Shown: positions 8,965 through 22,439 of the stretch, in pieces
Position numbering within the stretch: position 1 is the first letter of the stretch
Layout: each line of letters begins with the position of its first letter
Assembly (NCBI GenBank): GCA_030686995.1
Contig: CM060696.1
Span: forward strand, 13,677,987 to 13,741,986
Direction: 5' to 3'
DNA length: 64,000 nt
Origin: Artemisia argyi
Taxonomy: Eukaryota > Streptophyta > Magnoliopsida > Asterales > Asteraceae
Notes under the pieces: model-generated
What the model saw: only the letters and a program-made list of their open reading frames with translations
The model's database searches: none
Told to the model about the DNA's origin: nothing
Made by a program: the position numbers and the translations under genes

Positions 8965-11861
8965 ATCTCCCCCTAAGCGAGGTCACTTTTGAAATTAAGC
9001 TCTTTGATCTTCAAGCATTATTTAGACGTTGTAGCTCGTAGGTTCTGATTCTTCACTTTTGGCTCACTTTGTACAACAAGCAATGATCTTGTGATTTTGA
9101 GTTCCTTTGGAATGTGTGATCTTTGAGCTTCTTTGAGATCATCAACCACAGTAAATCTACAAGCTCATCCTTAGTCGTATTGCCTTCATGTGATGTAGTG
9201 ACATTAGGACCGTCATGCTCACACCCTTCTGTATTAGGAGACTTTTCTTCAGAGTTTCGGAACCGTTGTTGGTAGTCTCTTAAACTTTCTTGATCATCAT
9301 TGATAGCGAGTAGTATGTGTGAGCATGAGGTATGGATTGACACGATTCAGCTGGAATTAGGAACCATCAACGCCACCTTTATATGTGTCCCTGAAATAAA
9401 ACAGTTAGCACTAAAGATAGAGAACGAATATGGCTTTGTCATTCATTCTGCGAGGACGGACTACCCTCCGGTTTTGTGAAAACCGACCTGTGATCTGGTA
9501 GAGTCTCTGTTAAAGAAGACTCTCCTTGACAGGAATTTCCAGCTTTTAGTAATGAATATTCCAAAGAATCCACTTAGGAAACTTCATACTAAGCATGTTC
9601 TCATACCGGAACGTCTCAAAGCAGACAGCACGATAGAGTGAATCGGTGAATTGATATTCACGGATTGATGAGAAATAGATTTATAGAAATCACTCGCGTG
9701 TCACTTAATAAACATTTTTGAGACACGACGAGAGTTTTATACATAGAATCACATTTCCATCAAAAATACTTTTGTTTGAAAGATTGTACACAATCAATGT
9801 GCTCGAAAATGAATTGGTGACCACACTGAAAGGTTTTTGCAAAAGTATCCATCAATCCATATCCTGGAACAAGTTTGATTCAATGTTGAATCGCACCATT
9901 GTTGCTTTCCAGTTGTCACTTGATCATTGATCCAAGATGGATCTCACATGTCACCTACCAAGAGCTTGAGTGATGTTCGCTCTAGAAGGATTTCCATCTT
10001 CATTATGAATATTTTCATATCACTCGGATATTCTGGCAATACCACAAGGATAATGCGTAGGACTCTAAATATTTTATCATACTTTCCACATTGTGTGAAA
10101 CAATAAGCATATTGGAAGTGTGTCCTAATGAGATTTATCGATGATCTCTTTGGCTCTAGACTCAATAATGCATTTTGATCCGCTCCTGGAGACTGGGGAG
10201 GCGTCTCCTGTTTAGGTATCAACATAGCTCGCAATGAGCGGTCGATACATTGCACAGGGTTCCCCGTGAGAATGAAACAAGCTCCTTTAAGAGAGCTTGA
10301 GTGGTTGGGAAGTTTAGTGCAGTGCGTCACTGGGTCCATGACGTCTTGTCTTCAATACCGGTGTTACCTTAGTAACCGCCAGTAGCTTATGAATTGAACC
10401 CGGTTTCTGCCCTAAGGTTGAATATATGGAGGGCTTTTTCTTTTCACCCTTTCTCATTTCATTTCTTTTTCATTCTTCAACCCCTTCAGTGCTTACCGAG
10501 ACTTCATCACTAGAACCTTGCTGGGTTTGTTCCAGTCCTAGCTCTATCTCAGTCGACACTCTTCCCTTTCTCACTATTCTCCTTTTTTAATCATTCCTAA
10601 GGACTTCTACTCTATCTAGGGGATTGTCCCTGGGAATATCCTTTCGGTTCTGGTGGATCATGGGAACTCATACCTAACCTAAACCATCCTTATAACTCCA
10701 TGCATTAAAGTAAATGGTCGGTCTTTGGTATTTTTCCACAAATGCCTTTTGCTCCCCCTCAATATGTGCATCGATATTCGAAAGAGTTTGGCACATATGT
10801 GGGAGCCTTTTATTGAGTCCAAAAGATCACATGTGATTATCAGATTTCATATTTAAATCACATTCTCTCCCCCGATCAAAAATTTCAAACCTTTCGAGAT
10901 TTTGGATCTCAATTGATTTAAATAAGTTAGAAAACGTTTAGGAGAGAAATGCGGTCAGTTTTAATATTTTCTGATAAAAGGAACCTTTGTCTGCTCCCCC
11001 TCAATCTGTGAGGGAGGTTGTTATGTGTCAGAGTTGATGAGTTTACAAAAGATTTGAAGTTTTTAGCCAAAAACTCTTTGAAAAATTCTCATACTGACAC
11101 ATAACCATCACAAAATGTATTGTTGCTTATTATGTACAAAGTGGAGAGTTTTGATGATACATAAAATTTTGACAAATCACTCTCCCCCTCAATCAATGAT
11201 GGAAGTTAAACCCGAAATAAATTGATGTCATTGATTGAGTGATGAATTTTATGACAAGTTTCAAGTTTGATTGATTTTCAAAAAGTTTCATGGTACCACC
11301 AAGTTTTGTACAAATACTTTCCGGAAGAATCATAAAAGGAAAAGTATTTGAAATAAAAAGAATATTTCTCTTCTTATACAAGAAATGACGCACTGAAGCG
11401 TACATCAGATCGATGAAACATGGATATAAAGTAATCCATGCCCAGGTGAACTTCACCCGGTTAAAAGGAACAACCGTCTTTTTGGAGACGTGTTTTCCCC
11501 ATTTTGAAGCACGGGTTGCTATCTGAAGTAATAGCAAGCCATAATTTTGAAGTCCGGGTTACAGCCTGAAATGACTGTAAGCCATAGTTCTAAGAATGTT
11601 TTGAGAAACGACATGTTTTAGAAAAAAAATTATTTGAAAAACGAAAAACTCTTGCTCAAGCATATGTATGAGTCCGTGTCATTATTGAATGACATTTCTA
11701 GAAACGTACATAATATTGATTACACAAGAGACATGTCGAGAGAAGAATGTTTTTGGACTTTTATGATTTTTTTTCAGATTTTTTTGGTTTTTATAGGTTT
11801 TATATTATTCTATTTTCTTTTTGTCATGAGCTATGTACAAAGGATATGTGAAATCAATCCT
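8965..11861 (-). other. Copia2 post-pol 3' region with repeated polypurine tracts
   Basis: 2.9 kb lie between the pol stop and the 3' LTR. SIRE-type elements may carry an env-like ORF here, but the minus-strand ORFs (9053-9343, 9944-10339, 11193-11537) are short and I recognise no domain or convincing membrane segment. Minus-strand GAGGGGGAGC-type tracts recur at about 10750, 10997 and 11182, besides the real polypurine tract at 8965-8977. Confidence 0.6.
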
Positions 11862-13924
11862 TCACTCTTCATTCTCTTCCTGGAGAGACTTAAGAGTTTC
11901 TGAAGTGAGGCTCTTCACCCCAAGTCGTGGAAGAATGAACTGGAATCTTTCTCGAGAGAGAGCCTTAGTAAAGATATCAGCCAGCTGAAACTCTGTCCTC
12001 ACAAAGTAGAGTTCCACTATCCCTTTCTCCACTTGTTCTCTGATGAAGTGATGACGAATGTCAATATGCTTGGCTCTGGAGTGCTGGACATTGTTGCAGC
12101 ACAAGGCAATGGCACTTTTGTTATCACAATACATTGGGATTTTGTTGAAGTCATACCCATAATCTGATAGTTGAGATCTCATCCACAAAATTTGAGCACA
12201 GCACGAGGACATGGCAATGTATTCAGCCTCTGTGGATGATATCGAAGTGCACATTTGCTTTTTAGATGACCAGCTTACAAGTTTCTCACCCAAAAATTGA
12301 GCACCTCCTGATGTACTTCTGCGAGTATCTTGACACCCCGCATGGTCAGCATCTGAGTAAGCCGTAAGAGCCATTGCATTGTCTTTAGGGTACCATAGAA
12401 CCATGTGAATTATCCCTTGAAGATACCTAAATATTCTCTTGACTGCTTCCAAGTGCTTTTTGGTAGGCTTGGATTGATATCGGGCACACATACATATTGC
12501 GAATAGAAGGTCTGGCCTACTTGCTGTGAGGTACATGAGAGATCCAATCATGCTTCTGTATTTGGTCTGATCAACATATAAGCCTGCTGAGTCATCATCA
12601 TGTTTGGATCTTTCAACCATGGGTGTGTCAACAGTGTCACTTGAATCAAAACCAAACTTCTTTAGGATGTCATTAGCATATTTGGCTTGATTAATGAAGA
12701 TGCCGCTTGGGTTTTGTGAGATTTGTAACCCCAAGAAGAAAGACATTTGTCCCATCATAGACATTTGAAACTTGGAACTCATTTCCTTTGCAAATCGATC
12801 ACATTCATTGGAATCAGATGACGCAAAGATGATATCATCTACATATTTAAACGTGGAGTAGGTTGTTTCCAATCTTCTTAGTGAACAAGGTAGGATCAAC
12901 AACACCCTTGGTGAATCGGTTTGCAAGGAGAAACTTGGACAGGGTGTCGTACCAAGCTCTAGGAGCTTGTTTAAGACCATATAGTGCCTTCTTCCAATAT
13001 TACATGATTTGGTCTTTCCGGATCCATGAAGCCTTCAGGATGAGTGACATAGACCACTTTTTTCAATTCTCCATTCAGGAAAGCAGTCTTAACATCCATC
13101 TTGTAAACAATCATGTTACTGCTGGCAGCATTGGCGAGGAAGATTCTAATGGCCTCGATACGAGCAACAGGTGCAAACGATTCTTCAAAGTCAATACCCT
13201 CTTGTTGACTATAAACTTTAGCAACTAGTCGAGCCTTGTTTTTCAATACGTCACCATGCTCATCAAGTTTTACTTTGAAAATCCACTTGAGAGCAATGAT
13301 CATTGCGCATTCTGGTGGCGGTACTAATTCCCATACATCAAAACGATCAAACTCATGGATTTCTTCTTGCATTGCTGTGAACCAGGATACTTTAGTTAGC
13401 GCATCCTTGAAGTCTTTGGGTTCGATTTTGGATATGACGGAATTGAAGAAGCACCACAAGGCATCTGTGGTAAGTTGTTTTCTGGTGGACACAGGTCGTG
13501 AGGGATTTCCTATGATGTTGTCAATAGGGTGATCGGTTGTCCATTTTCTGAGATGTTCGTGGGGTTGAGGATAGTGGACCGATATAGCATTGTTGGATTC
13601 TCCTGAGGATGATGCTTCGTTGGAAGATTCAGGAGCAAACACATTTTCAAACGGTTCATCTTCAGGTGGAGCAAAAGGATTAACTTCCCATGAGTTTTCA
13701 GATGTCATTCCTTGATGTTCAGAAGACGATTGTATACTTGACTCATTTTGAGAGTTGCTCCATTCTGGTGCATCCAGATCTAAAGAGATGGAGGTAGATG
13801 GACCATTTGTGTCATGAGGAGCATTTACAGCCGTAACATTAGGTTCAGCAGTCGGCTGTACCGGTTCATGAGGTGGCTGTGACTTGAAGTACTCATCAAA
13901 CATAGGGTCAAATAACTTCTTCAA
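11862..13924 (-). pseudogene. Copia2 reverse transcriptase and RNase H
   Basis: Two overlapping reading frames (12971-13924 and 11862-12980) give the RT N-terminal half ([25 protein letters not shown]) and the second half with the catalytic [10 protein letters not shown]. RNase H follows ([28 protein letters not shown]), then the C-terminus. The frame changes near 12975-13010, and the region between the HPEGFMDPE motif and YVDD is degraded. The two frames make one former polyprotein segment, now broken. Confidence 0.9.
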
Positions 13925-15380
13925 TTCTTCACAAGTGGGAGGAACATAAGGAGGGATAGGGTAATTATTCTGTACAAGTCCCGAACTAATTGGTCCGGAG
14001 ATAAAAGATTATGTGAGGGTCCAGAACTGGTGTGTCCTGAAGCCGTATGCTCTGTCAGCTCATCAAACGTGACATGGATTGTTTCCATGATTTGTCGGGT
14101 TCTTTTGTTTTAGATTCGGTACCCCTTTCGATCTGGCGCATAACCAACGAATACCCCAATATCTGCCTTAGCTTTGAGCTTACCTAAGTCTTCACTATCG
14201 TTAGTTGGATAGCACAAGGCTCTAAACACCCGAAGAAAGGAGAGATCAGGCTTTTTGAGATGCACCAGCTCATAAGGTGTCTTATTGTGGAGAGGATGTA
14301 TTAATGACTGACTTTGAGTATAACATGCAGTAGCGATAGCTTCAGCTCATAGAAACACTGGTGTCTTAGAGAATATCAGCATAGTGTGAGCAGCTTCAAC
14401 TAGTGTGCGATTCCGTCTTTCAACAACTCCATTTTGTTGAGGAGTTCAAGGGATACTCTTTTGATGAATGATGCTGATACTTTCATAAAATTGAGTGAGT
14501 TGTTGGTTAACAAACTCTCCATTGTCAGTGCGAATGATTCTTATGGTCTTGTTAAGCCTTATTTGCAACTGCTTGATGATTTTGATGATGATTTCGGGAG
14601 TTTCATCCTTGGATCTTAAAAACTTCACCCATGTAAATCGTGAGTAATCATCTACAATAACAAGAATATATCTTTTCCCATTGAAGCTTTGCACTCTCAT
14701 GGGTCCGCACAGATCCATGTGAAGGGTATGGAGCACTTCAGTGTTGGAGTTGGTGGGTTTTGGTTTGTGAGTGTGCTTCTTGCTTTTACTCAATTGACAT
14801 GCTGAGCAAAGATGGTCTTTTTCATACTTCAATCTGGGCATGCCTCGAACAAGATCTTTGCGAGAAAGTTCATTAATGGTGCTGAAGTTCAAATGCTTCA
14901 AACGACGGTGCCATAACCATGATTAGCTCTTTGAGGCCTTAAAGAGCAAGCAAATAGGAGAGGACCGCATCATGTCTTCGATAGCGATAGTATACAAATT
15001 AGTACCACGACTTCCTTTAAGAAGATCAATTCCATCCAATCCTCTAACAAAACATGTGTGCTTTCTGAAGGCCACTTCGAGATCAGAATCACAAAATTGT
15101 TCCACAGAGAATAGATTGTGCCCCAAGTCCTTCCACATAGTAAACTCTGGAAATCACGATGTCACCAAACACATAATCACCATACCCCATAATGGCTCCA
15201 AAGTGGTCGTTTCCGAATCTAACTGTCCCGATAAACTTTTTCACAAAATTTTTGAGCCGAGAGCGATCCCCATTCATATGTTTTGAGCAGCCTAAGTCCA
15301 AATACCACAGGACGATTTGTATGACCTGCATTTGAAACCAGATAGATATGGATAACTGAAAAACGTGGATCCCCAAGTGT
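13925..15380 (-). pseudogene. Copia2 protease, pre-integrase zinc domain and integrase
   Basis: Minus-strand fragments in order: protease (15089-15376) with DLG in place of the usual catalytic DSG; a segment ending near LFKASKS (14923-15138); then the integrase zinc domain (HLNFSTIN..., CSACQLSKSKKH) and the catalytic core with MDLCGP and IRTDNG (14446-14901). A TGA interrupts at about 14447, just before TPQQNGVVE. Integrase C-terminal sequence continues in broken frames to about 14040. The active-site change and several stops show it is inactive. Confidence 0.88.
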
Positions 15381-18117
15381 AGCTGGGATCCAATTGGTTA
15401 GCACAAGCATACTTAAAAGAGGCAGGATTAGTATCTACAATGGCTTTCTTAGAGGAAACGATACTAGTGGGTGCTACTGACTTAATATCAAGGCATTGAG
15501 TCACTAAAAGGAATTTTCTACCAGTTGCCTTCCATTTCTTAACCACTAAAGGCTTGGGATCGGGCATATTTGTCAATGGACACTGGCTTCCTAAAGTGAA
15601 CTTTCTTCCAGTAGGTTTCCACTGATATCCTACATTGGTAAAAACCTTTCCTGTTGCTTTCCAAGTATGGTTTTCCAGTTTATGCGTACTAGCAAACTTA
15701 ACTGAGGATTTGTAAGAAGATTTCAAAAATGATACAACACATTCATCATGATTACTAGAAATTAAACAACCATTACAAGTCATACAAGTAGCATTAGAAT
15801 TCGAATTAATTACAGTACGCTTAACGCAAATACTAGAATCAACACGATTCTTTTCACTCAAATCAATCTTATTGTTCCTAAGGTGGTCTTCTACTTTCTT
15901 CCCTTGAGCACTCTTAGCTGACGAAGTCCTATCATTCCTTGTATTGCCTTTAGGCTTTGACCCGCTAGCTTTAGTGTCATTGCTTACTCCTGTAGAATGG
16001 ATGATGGGAACATTAGATTGTTGTATAGTTGTTTGGTTTCTAGATGGTGATGTGCTATGATCAGAACTTGCCAAAGGTATATCAAAGGTAACATGCTTTT
16101 TCAAACTCTTAGATGAGGATGTGCCCTTTCTATCTCGCATGTCGGGAATCTTGGGATACGTACCTATGGAACATTCTAACAATTCTTGTGACCGTTTTGT
16201 GAGAACACTAATGTCTTATAGTGCGTTATCAGATGGTCTTACCATTCTATCTTCTTCAATGGACTAAAGGGTCATGTCAAGGCAATTCTTAAGATGTCTA
16301 AGGTAATCACTATGGACTAACTCATTGTTCTTAAGGGGAAGAGGAATAAGCACAGCCTCACATGCATATTTTTTACATTCACGGACCTTTGAATTGATAT
16401 TGTCACTTGCAATGATCCGCATCTTCACTTTCACCTTTGTCTTTAGATTCTCAATTTCATTAAGCAAAGAGGTTATCTATTCATTGGTTTTATCAAGAGT
16501 GATCTTAATAGAATCATATAACTCTTTGTAATGTTCTTTTACTTTAGAATTTTCAGCTTGAAAACAATCATTTTCATGTTTGAGTTTGATGATTATGTTT
16601 TGAAGTTGAAAATTCTGAGAATCTGCAGACATTGGTTTATGGGAGTCAATCACAACATTCATGGGAGATTTCAATTGGGCAATTTGAGCCCTCGTTAACC
16701 GAATTGTGTTTGTGTGAGCTTGAATTTTTTCTTCCCTTTTTGCTAATTCAAAATATGCATCAAATTCCAGAACATCAGAAGATGTCTTGGCCTTTGATAT
16801 TTTTATTCTTTCTTCTAAATGTTAATATTTCAATTGTAAGTTAAAATTATCAACTTCTAGTTTAGAAAAGTGCTTGACCATATTGTCATGATCATCATTT
16901 TGAATTTTTTTCGTGCAATTTCAAATTCTCCCCCTCAAGCTCAACAACACGATTTTGGAGATTATTCAAAGCAATAGACATTTCATGAAAATGACAAGCA
17001 TTTAATGAAGAATCTGTAGCAGTATAAAACACATCTTGAGCAATACATTTAGCAATCAAATTGTCATTCATGATGAGAATATTTTTCCTGGCTATTTCAC
17101 TATGCTAAAGGTCTATTGCAATTTGTTTACCCTTATTTTCCACATTTTTAAACACCGCTTTCATTTCTTTTAGCTCAACATCAAGGGATTGTCGTAAACC
17201 CTCAAAGTCTTCTTTGATTACTTTAAAAAATGGGATGAATTCAGTTAAGTAGCACTCTTTGGTAAGCTTAAATCCCCGTTCACCCTCAGTAAATCCCCTC
17301 GGCGTGATTCTCTTTTTGCATGTTTTATCAAAATCAGTGAACATTTGACAAAGGACATATATGCTAATAAGAGTTTTACATTGTGTGGGAAGTGACAACT
17401 GAACTAAGTGCATTGGTGTATTGGGGGGATACACCGTTGGGACAACTAACTTATGAGGGGTCTTGGCCTTAAGTTCCTCAGCTTTCATTTTCTCAACATC
17501 TAATGGCCAAAATACCTGCTCTGGTGTTAACTTTGTTTGAGGTGCAAAAACAGTCACTCGGTTTTGTTCATAATAATCATGGGGCTTAACAATGACACGA
17601 TGTTTAATGCACTTGGGATCCTTCATTTTATTATCAAATCTCTCTCTATTGGCAGACTCAAGATCATCCAATTCTTTATCAGACCAACTATTTGGAGGGT
17701 CATGATTGGGTGTAAGCATAACCTTGGCTTCGTACAGGGCAGGTTGAGAGGCACTAATGCTCTTAAGGAAGTTCGTTTTAGGCATCCCTAAATCCTTATC
17801 ACTATGCTTATCCAGCAGTATAATGTGCTTTTCAATCATTTGAGCTGTTTGACTGGTTTGGCCTTGGATGTACAACTTGTTTTCAAGTTTGTTTTTCAAC
17901 TGCTTAAGGTTGGAAAATTCATTTAACAGTTTAGTTTCCTTTTCCTGAAATTCACTTTTTAGAACATTTAAACTATCCTATATTTCTTGTTTTTCCTTAA
18001 CAGCACGATCAAGTTGACTTTGAACAGATTTTATCTCTTGTTTAAAGGCCTTTTCCTTTAAGTTTTGTTCAATTATGTATGCTTGCATTTGCCGATCCAT
18101 TTTTTGTTCATGTTTGG
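15381..18117 (-). pseudogene. Copia2 gag-protease spacer region
   Basis: A long linker of the polyprotein on the minus strand, in pieces 15292-16182, 16264-16467, 16477-16674 and 17105-17899 plus the intervening sequence. The distal part is Lys/Ser-rich with repeated WKATGK/WKPTGRKF segments. The proximal part is Lys/Glu-rich and probably coiled coil. Such spacers are typical of long copia polyproteins in Asteraceae databases (recalled, not searched). Stops separate the pieces. No enzymatic domain is visible. Confidence 0.75.
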
Positions 18118-20069
18118 TTAGCTCAAATTTTGCACGTTGTTTATAACACCTAACTTGATCCTTGAGATATTAATCCTAGTGGTCAGAGTGTCATCGGGTG
18201 CAACAGCAGTGTACTCATCAAGTTCACACACATTGTCATCAACAGAGGATATATCACTAGATACAACAGGGTCGACGTTGTGCTTTACATATTGTTCATA
18301 TGGGACGAAATTGCTATTTCCCATATTAGCAATATCTAATTCTGCAACCTTTGTTTGTTGTACTTCGTTATATATCTTTTGTTCATGTATCACATCATTA
18401 TCACATACAACAGAAGACATTCCGCAAGATACGTCAGAATCACTGTTGTGATCCGAATGTTGCTCAATTGGAACAACATTAATGTTTTCCGATTCAGCCT
18501 CATTTGGTTCACCAACATTATTTTTTTGTATATTGTTGAAGGTATTTTGTTCATTATTAACTACACATTCATCATATGAATTCAGTACCTCAGATATGAT
18601 GGATGATTTGGAGGGACCATATTGTTGTGATGGTGAGACAATAGATGATAGATTGGCCATGAAGATTTTCTGAGCAGTGGGTTCGTCATCAACGTCTGAG
18701 TCAAAGGCATCACAATCCTCAGCTTGGAAGATGTTTGGATCATTAAGAGCTAAGTCCTGAACAGGTTGTTCATCCAAATCATCATCAAACGTCTTACCAT
18801 CATCCCCAGCAATAAAAGCCAATTCTTCGTCATTTAGTATAACTCCATTCTCTTGAGCTTGCATGAGCAACATTTTGTCCTTGAAGTAGTCTGAGTTCTG
18901 AGGACGCTTTGGCTGAGTGCAGTTCCGGGCGATGTGACCTAAACCCCCACAGTTGTAACATTTTGGTTTCCTTCCTTGTCCCTGATTCACATTTCCAACC
19001 CTGTTCTGCAAGTTACCCTGTGCAGCATTCCTTTGATTCACATTTTGTCTGCCCTGAACATTCTGCACCATCACTCTTCATCTTCCACAACAGCCTGATT
19101 ACGTGGATTTGAGGAAGCTCTGAGTTGATTGTTGGTTGGTGGAAGTGCAGCTCTGAAGTGTTGAACAAGCAGAGACACTTGGTTGGAAAGGTTGTCGATC
19201 ATCTTATCTGTATGAGAATACCCTGAGTCGAGATGGGTATTCATGGCAGCAGGTGACTGTAAAGATGAGTGATCCACTGATGACACAGGTTGAGTAGTTG
19301 GCAACATACTAGTCATGAATGCAAGTGAGTCATTGGTAGCATTTGGATTGAGCTTCTCTCTTAATTGACGATCAAAAGCTGCATGCTTCTCATGTTGTTG
19401 TAAGTACGCAAACAACTATTCATAGTTTGTATTTCTCAATCCTTTGTTGAGCTTTACTGCAGTAACAAAGCGATCTCACTCAGGTGACATGTTGTTAACA
19501 AACTTAGAATTGAGTTGGATGTTAGGCATTGTCATTCGGATCATTCTCATGTCATTAGCCAACTTGTGAAATCTGACATAGTATTCGGTAATGTTTTCAC
19601 CAGGATTCATTTTGAAATGCTCAAACTCATCATACAACTGAGACTCACGGTCTTCTTTGGTTAGCTCCGATCCAGACAGAAGCATTTTGACATTGTCCCA
19701 AACAGCTTTAGCATCAGTGTTGAAGTTGATTAGCTTGTACACATCTTTGGGTAACCCTTGTATCACGATGTTGGAGGCTCGAATATCTGCATCATAACTC
19801 TTCTTTTCAGCATCACTGAGGTCATTGTAAGTACGTGACCTGTCAATTCCATGGGTGACAGATCCATCCTCAGCTGTGGAGATAACATCTCTGGTTGTAC
19901 CCATCTGTATAGGACCTTCATCAATTGATCGCAGAATGTTCTCACCATTTTCTTTACCCAGGCAATAAAGTCTGATTCTTTGTGCCCACGATTCATAGTC
20001 AGTCCTATCTAGCATAGGAGGTCGGGTATCGGACCCTGCAGCTTGAATGTCATCCGAAACAGTTGCCAC
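18118..20069 (-). pseudogene. Copia2 gag (capsid/nucleocapsid)
   Basis: The N-terminal part (19476-20069) has the copia gag signature (RTDYESWAQRIRLY, ASNIVIQGLP, ITEYYVRFHKL). The nucleocapsid CCHC knuckle CYNCGGLGHIARNC is in the 18118-19074 frame, followed by an acidic tail. TGA (about 19473-19475) and TAG (about 19416-19418) replace what look like Trp and Gln codons. GTG occupies the position where the start ATG is expected (20069), so even the initiator may be lost. Confidence 0.9.
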
Positions 20070-21014
20070 GACAAAATCTTCAAACGGGATTTTACAACTC
20101 TTGTGACTTAAACCGAGAAATCGATTCTTTCCCGGGATTTTACTAAAGTCAACAAAAGAAACCGGAAGATATACTCAGCGATTTAAACTTAGAGAGAGAT
20201 ACCAGATGGGTCACAGTTTGCACTAAGTGTCAAGTCGTGACAAGTCAAGTTACAATATATCTGATTGAAATTAGTCAAGTCGTAAGAATTAACTCACAAC
20301 GTCGGATCACAATCAGATTAATCGAAACGACTTAAGTTACAACAATTCACCAAATACAAATGACTAACCTATCACAAGAACCTCACCACTTAGTTCATTA
20401 CCAACAAATTAGAGGTAATCGCTAAAAAGAGGCAAACCGCTAAGTTAAGGTTAATCTCAATCAATATGTAATCGCTGAGATGAGTTAAACGCAGAATTAG
20501 GCAAGGTAACCGCTAGGAGGAGTAAAACGCTGGAATAGGTTATCACAACTGAGTTAACCGCTATCCTGGCAAACTGTAGACAGAGTTAATCGCTAAATGA
20601 AGTAAACGTTGAACAAAGTAAACCACTGGAGCAAACCGCTAACACTAGTCGCTAGTCACAACAGTCCAAAACCGTCACTATCTTGCGTTTTGTCCTTATA
20701 CCCAATAAAGTACTCGCTACCAAGCAAACCGCTAGATTAAGTAGCAAACCACTACAAAGAAACAAAACAGAATAGCAAACCGCTACCAAGCATTCGACCC
20801 AAAATCAATCACAGCTTCAAATAAACGTTTGATATAGCATATCCAGCTGAAAAACTATGTAGTACAAACATCAATGATCACAAAAGTACAACCAAAACAT
20901 ATCAAATAACACTAGAAAGATCAAACCAAGATGTTTTCAAAGAAAACTCTTCTAACTCACAAAAAACCACACAATACCACACCAAATCCGATTCTACAAG
21001 GCCCTAAGATGAAA
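20070..21014 (-). other. Copia2 untranslated leader
   Basis: Sequence between the primer-binding site and gag, with no ORF. It is unusually rich in dispersed AACCGCTA/AATCGCTA words (about 20400-20800) that look like a decayed short repeat. This is where packaging signals would lie (general knowledge); none is identifiable. Confidence 0.65.
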
Positions 21015-21032
21015 CCTTGGCTCTTGATACCA
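21015..21032 (-). other. Copia2 primer-binding site (initiator tRNA-Met)
   Basis: The minus strand reads TGGTATCAAGAGCCAAGG two bases after the 5' LTR, matching the start of the usual plant copia PBS complementary to the 3' end of initiator tRNA-Met. Confidence 0.9.
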
Positions 21033-22439
21033 ATTGTAAGATAAACACTAAGTTCCAAACATGATGAGCAAGGTGGTATATGGCGTTGAGATTAGATGAG
21101 GAAGAAGAAGAAAGTTGAAACCTTTGGAAGATGAGAGAAAATAAGAGAATATTAGATTACAACTAATGAAAGGTCCAACCCTCTTGATTCCTCCCGGACT
21201 ACACATCTTTTATTTATAAGCCACCCACTTGTTTATAAAATGGATAACCTAATAATAAAAGTAAACGGGCGACAGCCCGGGAGAGGAACGCAAGTTTACC
21301 AAGGATTAAAATATCCTTGGATCGTTTATGTCCTGGCGAGGCGTGATATTCTAAATACAATGACTTGTGAATTGTTGAAATAAAATAGTATAGGAAAACT
21401 AGGAATCTGATTGACTAACACTGAATGTGAATAGTAATAGCTCTGTCACAGCTAGTTCAATTAAGAAACGTACAATCAGAAACCTAAAAATGATAAAGTA
21501 TTTACAAACGTACGTTTAAGTTTAAAGAAACGTAAACGTAACGATTAAAACAAAACTTTCCCAAAGAGGGAATTTGCATGCCTTAACGGCTTAAATGCAA
21601 ATTAAAAGGAAATAAAATAACTAACTATATTTATAATATTATTATTATGTTAATAAGAAAACTAGAAAACTAAAACGCGTACATAAACGTTTAAATAAAC
21701 GTCTACGTAAAAGATAAAAAGTGAATACCGTCCAATATAAGTTCCACAAATGTGAAAATTACATTTTTGGAATCCTAAAAGAATAAGAAAATTATTAGAA
21801 AATTAAAATTATTTATTATACACTTATATTAATTATTATAAATTAAAACTATCATTAACTATTTATTAATTACATAAATATAAAGAAAATGTAAAATAAA
21901 CATAAATAAATAAAACAAAAACTTAGAAAAGTTAAAAGTAATATAAAAGAAATTTAGAAACTAAAAATATATTTATTATACAATTATTCTATTTATTATT
22001 AATTAAAACTATTATTCTAATTACTAATACTATTATTAAATTATTATATATACTAAACTAGCAAACAAAAATCTAATACTTTTTACATAATTCTAATATA
22101 CTTATAAGAAGCTAAGAAAAATATAAAAACTATATTCTATATACAAAAATAAGAAAACTTAATTAATAACTATTATTACTTAATTAAACTAATTAAACTA
22201 ATATAATTATTATACATACTAAACTTATTTATAAAATTATGAAACTTTTTATAAAACTTCCTAAGTATCTCAGGAATACATAAAAAATATAAAAAGTTTA
22301 TACAAATTATAAATAAGCAGTTTTAAAATTAAAATACTTATTATTTGCTAAAACCTAAGTAAACTATATTAATTATTATAAATACTATATGAATAGTAAA
22401 AAATCTGAAAAATTTACAGAAACTATAAAAAGTTATGAA

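Noticed and set aside
9944..10339. Possible env-like ORF after Copia2 pol
   Set aside because: No signal peptide, membrane segment or known motif is visible; the sequence looks non-coding.
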